16,107 nucleotides of DNA from JAUWQU01 sp964605095. Lineage in GTDB: Bacteria; Planctomycetota; Phycisphaerae; SM23-33. The position numbers were made by a program, and so were the translations under genes. The stretch spans positions 1-16,107 of the forward strand of contig CAZSBS010000099.1 of the NCBI GenBank assembly GCA_964605095.1. Reading direction: 5' to 3'. The notes under the pieces were generated by a model. It was not told the origin of the DNA and made no database searches. It was given only the letters and a program-made list of their open reading frames with translations. Below are positions 14,130 to 16,107 of this stretch, piece by piece; positions within the stretch are counted from its first letter, which is position 1; every line of letters begins with the position of its first letter.

Positions 14130-14996
14130 CTACGCATCCGGAACCCTGGTGCGGTGGAAGCGAAACGCAAATTCGTCGGACGTGTAGATGCGCTCACCGT
14201 CCCAGGCGAGGTCCTCGACTCCCCTGCCGGGCGCGTTGAACTGGCGGACGGTTGCCCGCCGGGCCGAACCGGTCCGCTTCAGCACGGCCAGGGCCATCTG
14301 GTTGACGATGTCGATGCCGGCCTTGTTCTCGGCCTCGTAGAGATACCTGCCGTCTGAGACGAGCCCCTGGGAGAATCCCTCGTTCGTGTAGGAGAAGACC
14401 GTGCAGGACGCCATCTCGCCCCTGGCAAGAGCCTCTTCGTGGCGAATGACGTGCGTTTTGCGGGAAAGCCTGTAGTCGGAGATCGCCAGGCACGTTTGAC
14501 CATCCCACTCCAGCAGGCAGCACGCGCTTGTGCCCTCAAGGCCGGTCGAGAAGCTCCCGACCAGGCGCGGCTCGCCGGCCCGGAGGGATTCCTCGAGGTC
14601 GATCTTGTAACAGCGGTTGGAGATGTGGTCAACGGCCCAGAGGTATCGCCCATCGAAGGCCAGACCGCTGGTGTGGACCGCCTCGGGCGGCATGTCGAAT
14701 GTGCGAAGCATCTTCATGCCTTCAGGATCGAACTCGTATACCCTGGAGTTCGTGTCCTTCCAACTGTTGGCCAGCAGGATGCGCCCGTTGGCGTAGGTCA
14801 TGCCTTGCGGCGTGTATCGCTTCTCACCCAGCGGAGTGGGGCCGAGGTCTTCCCAGACCAGGCTGCCCACGCGTCGCGGGGGGCGGCGAAGCAGGAGATT
14901 CCAGTTGCCGTGGTGCAGGACGGCGACCGTGACCACTACCGCGGCCGCGGCCGCGCCAAGCAGCACGGCGGCCGCCCCGATAATCCAGAAGATCAT
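14130..14996 (-). CDS. Membrane-anchored beta-propeller-like protein, function unknown
   Basis: The start at ATG 14996 (288 residues) is chosen because GAGGA lies 7 bases upstream and MIFWIIGAAAV opens an N-terminal membrane helix (2-27). An upstream in-frame ATG at 15092 would add a charged, non-family-like segment. The anchor has no cleavage-site pattern, so the bulk likely faces the periplasm or cell exterior. The rest shows propeller-blade motifs: PQGMTYANGRILLANS, SGLAFDGRYLWAVD, QGLVSDGRYLYEAEN and EDLAWDGERIYTSDE. Known: similar repeats occur in SMP-30/NHL/glutaminyl-cyclase-like propellers, but no catalytic residues could be matched. It is convergent with the phosphatidyltransferase gene and divergent from the LOG gene. 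Confidence 0.85.
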   Translation of the reverse strand: MIFWIIGAAAVLLGAAAAAVVVTVAVLHHGNWNLLLRRPPRRVGSLVWEDLGPTPLGEKRYTPQGMTYANGRILLANSWKDTNSRVYEFDPEGMKMLRTFDMPPEAVHTSGLAFDGRYLWAVDHISNRCYKIDLEESLRAGEPRLVGSFSTGLEGTSACCLLEWDGQTCLAISDYRLSRKTHVIRHEEALARGEMASCTVFSYTNEGFSQGLVSDGRYLYEAENKAGIDIVNQMALAVLKRTGSARRATVRQFNAPGRGVEDLAWDGERIYTSDEFAFRFHRTRVPDA

Positions 14997-15205
14997 TTTA
15001 CGTTCCTCATCACCATGCGCCTGCCGCCGGCGTGTCGTCCGCGTCGGGGCCTGGCGCGAGGGTAATGTAAGCGGGCCGGCACCGGCGGTCAATTACGATG
15101 CGGGATGGCGATAGTCCAGCCATCGCGGCCACAAATCCGTTTGCCGCAAGTCGCGCGGCGATCGACAACGAGTGAATACTCTCGCCCCGGCCGGAACCTT
15201 GCCGA

Positions 15206-15211
15206 TATACT
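15206..15211 (+). promoter_or_regulatory. Candidate -10 box of the LOG-family gene
   Basis: TATACT matches 5 of 6 bases of the -10 consensus and lies 10 bases before ATG 15222. No acceptable -35 hexamer sits 16-18 bp upstream. If used, transcription would begin close to the start codon, as suspected for darT and the phosphatidyltransferase gene. Confidence 0.25.
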
Positions 15212-15221
15212 GGATATGGAC

Positions 15222-16031
15222 ATGAAATCGCACGAGCAAGTCACGCATAAAGCTGGAGCCGCGACAGGCATGGACGACCAATCGGAGTTCACCACTCAGG
15301 ACCCCTGGCGGGTCTTTCGGATCATGAGCGAGTTCGTCGACGGCTTCGAGACGATGAGTCACGTCGGGCCGGCGGTGAGCATATTCGGCTCGGCCCGGAC
15401 TCCGCGGTCGCACCGCGACTACCTCCAGGCGCGCAAGTTGGCGGCAATGCTGGCCGAGCGGAACTTCACGATAATCACCGGCGGCGGGCCTGGGATAATG
15501 GAAGCCGCCAACCGCGGCGCCCACGACGCCCACGGCACGAGCGTCGGGCTGAACATAACCCTGCCGCATGAGCAGGTATCCAACCCCTGGGCGAACGTGA
15601 GGCTGGAATTTCGCTACTTCTTCGCCCGGCTGGTCATGTTCGTCAAGTACGCCAACGCCTTCGTGTGCTTCCCCGGCGGCTTCGGCACGCTGCACGAGTT
15701 CTTCAACTCGATGACGCTCATCCAGACCAAGAAGGCCGCCCCGTTTCCCGTGGTGCTCATCGGGCGGCGATACTGGCGCGGGCTCATCGACTGGATGAGC
15801 AAGAGCATGCTCAAGGACACCTACAACAAGATCGACCCGGTGGACCTGAACATGTTTCACCTGACCGACAGCCTCATCGAGGCTGCCAGGATCATTGAAC
15901 GGTCGTACGAGGAAACCCGCAGCCAAGAGGCCGGCCGCGTGCCGAGAGAACTCACCCCGTCGGGCGAAGGAACCTACATCGGCAAGCCCGCCACGCTGGC
16001 CCCGCTGCCCCGAGGGCGAAAGACCAAATAA
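15222..16031 (+). CDS. LOG-family Rossmann-fold protein (TIGR00730; nucleoside monophosphate phosphoribohydrolase-like)
   Basis: From ATG 15222 the protein has 269 residues. It shows the LOG/'lysine decarboxylase-like' Rossmann fold: VSIFGSAR (52-59), ITGGGPGIMEAANRGA (85-100) and the active-site motif PGGFGTLHE (151-159) with Glu159. Known: LOG enzymes hydrolyse nucleoside 5'-monophosphates to base plus ribose 5-phosphate (cytokinin activation in plants; AMP/PpnN-type activity in bacteria); older databases mislabel them lysine decarboxylases. The start is uncertain: ATG 15105 (308 residues) adds an Arg/Ser-rich, non-conserved leader overlying a likely promoter, ATG 15216 is equally close, and ATG 15270 has GGAG 11 bases upstream. 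The enzyme is cytosolic. The C-terminal 30 residues are Pro/Arg/Gly-rich and probably flexible. Confidence 0.9.
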   Translation: MKSHEQVTHKAGAATGMDDQSEFTTQDPWRVFRIMSEFVDGFETMSHVGPAVSIFGSARTPRSHRDYLQARKLAAMLAERNFTIITGGGPGIMEAANRGAHDAHGTSVGLNITLPHEQVSNPWANVRLEFRYFFARLVMFVKYANAFVCFPGGFGTLHEFFNSMTLIQTKKAAPFPVVLIGRRYWRGLIDWMSKSMLKDTYNKIDPVDLNMFHLTDSLIEAARIIERSYEETRSQEAGRVPRELTPSGEGTYIGKPATLAPLPRGRKTK

Positions 16032-16065
16032 CAAACAAGGACCAAGGATCAAAGAACTAAGCACC
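16032..16065. repeat. Degenerate A/C-rich short repeat after the LOG gene
   Basis: Loosely repeated words AAGGACC, AAGGATC, AAGAACT and AAGCACC at 6-8 base spacing. The base composition is far more A-rich than the rest of the window. Nothing coding is seen. Confidence 0.35.
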
Positions 16066-16089
16066 AAACGGCCACGGCCAAGCGTTTTT
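16066..16089 (+). terminator. Weak intrinsic terminator of the LOG gene
   Basis: AAACG-GCC-AC-GGC pairs back to CGTTT past a 4-base bulge and runs into TTTTT then more T-rich sequence, 35 bp after the stop codon. A competing CCAAAC (16064-16069)/GTTTGG (16097-16102) pair surrounds it. The stem is short. Confidence 0.35.
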
Positions 16090-16107
16090 GTTTCTTGTTT
16101 GGAATTT

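Noticed and set aside
15093..16067. 324-codon minus-strand frame
   Set aside because: Antisense to the LOG-family gene, which carries the PGGFGTLHE active-site motif.

Overview
The window is a high-GC, gene-dense stretch of a bacterial chromosome. Protein style suggests a member of the Planctomycetota (Phycisphaerae-like): two large secreted repeat proteins of unknown function, a secreted ThuA-like/beta-helix fusion, a planctomycete-style HEAT-like C-terminus, and weak or absent Shine-Dalgarno sites at several genes. This placement is inference; no rRNA or marker gene is present.

Layout from left to right. (1) 1-1915, minus strand: an ABC-F translation ATPase, cut at its C-terminal tail by the window edge. 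Its upstream region holds two hairpins and a possible 19-codon leader peptide. (2) 2040-2310: a gene-free stretch with at least six GC-rich hairpins. (3) 2321-6758, minus strand: a probable two-gene operon of paralogous exported proteins. Both have the same N-terminal domain and six in-register beta-rich repeats, but their C-termini differ (coiled coil versus HEAT-like). (4) 6968-9938, plus strand: a Cof-type HAD phosphatase, then an exported protein joining a ThuA/GATase-like domain to a right-handed beta-helix. (5) 9939-12344: an apparent genomic island with a complete darT-darG toxin-antitoxin pair. It has paired hairpins upstream of darT, a 52-bp inverted repeat after darG, the 3' part of a class II tRNA gene without its 5' half, and a 50-bp imperfect palindrome at the end of that fragment. 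(6) 12345-14996: an arylsulfotransferase-like protein and a CDP-alcohol phosphatidyltransferase, divergent from a shared palindromic -10-like box. The latter converges with a membrane-anchored beta-propeller-like protein. (7) 15222-16031, plus strand: a LOG-family nucleotide phosphoribohydrolase, followed by an A/C-rich degenerate repeat and a weak terminator.

The only clear interacting system is DarTG: DarT ADP-ribosylates thymidine in single-stranded DNA, and DarG reverses this and binds the toxin. The tRNA fragment suggests the pair arrived by site-specific integration, but no integrase and no second attachment copy is visible. The least explained elements are the six-repeat paralog pair, the hairpin-rich gap and the structured DNA on both sides of darTG.
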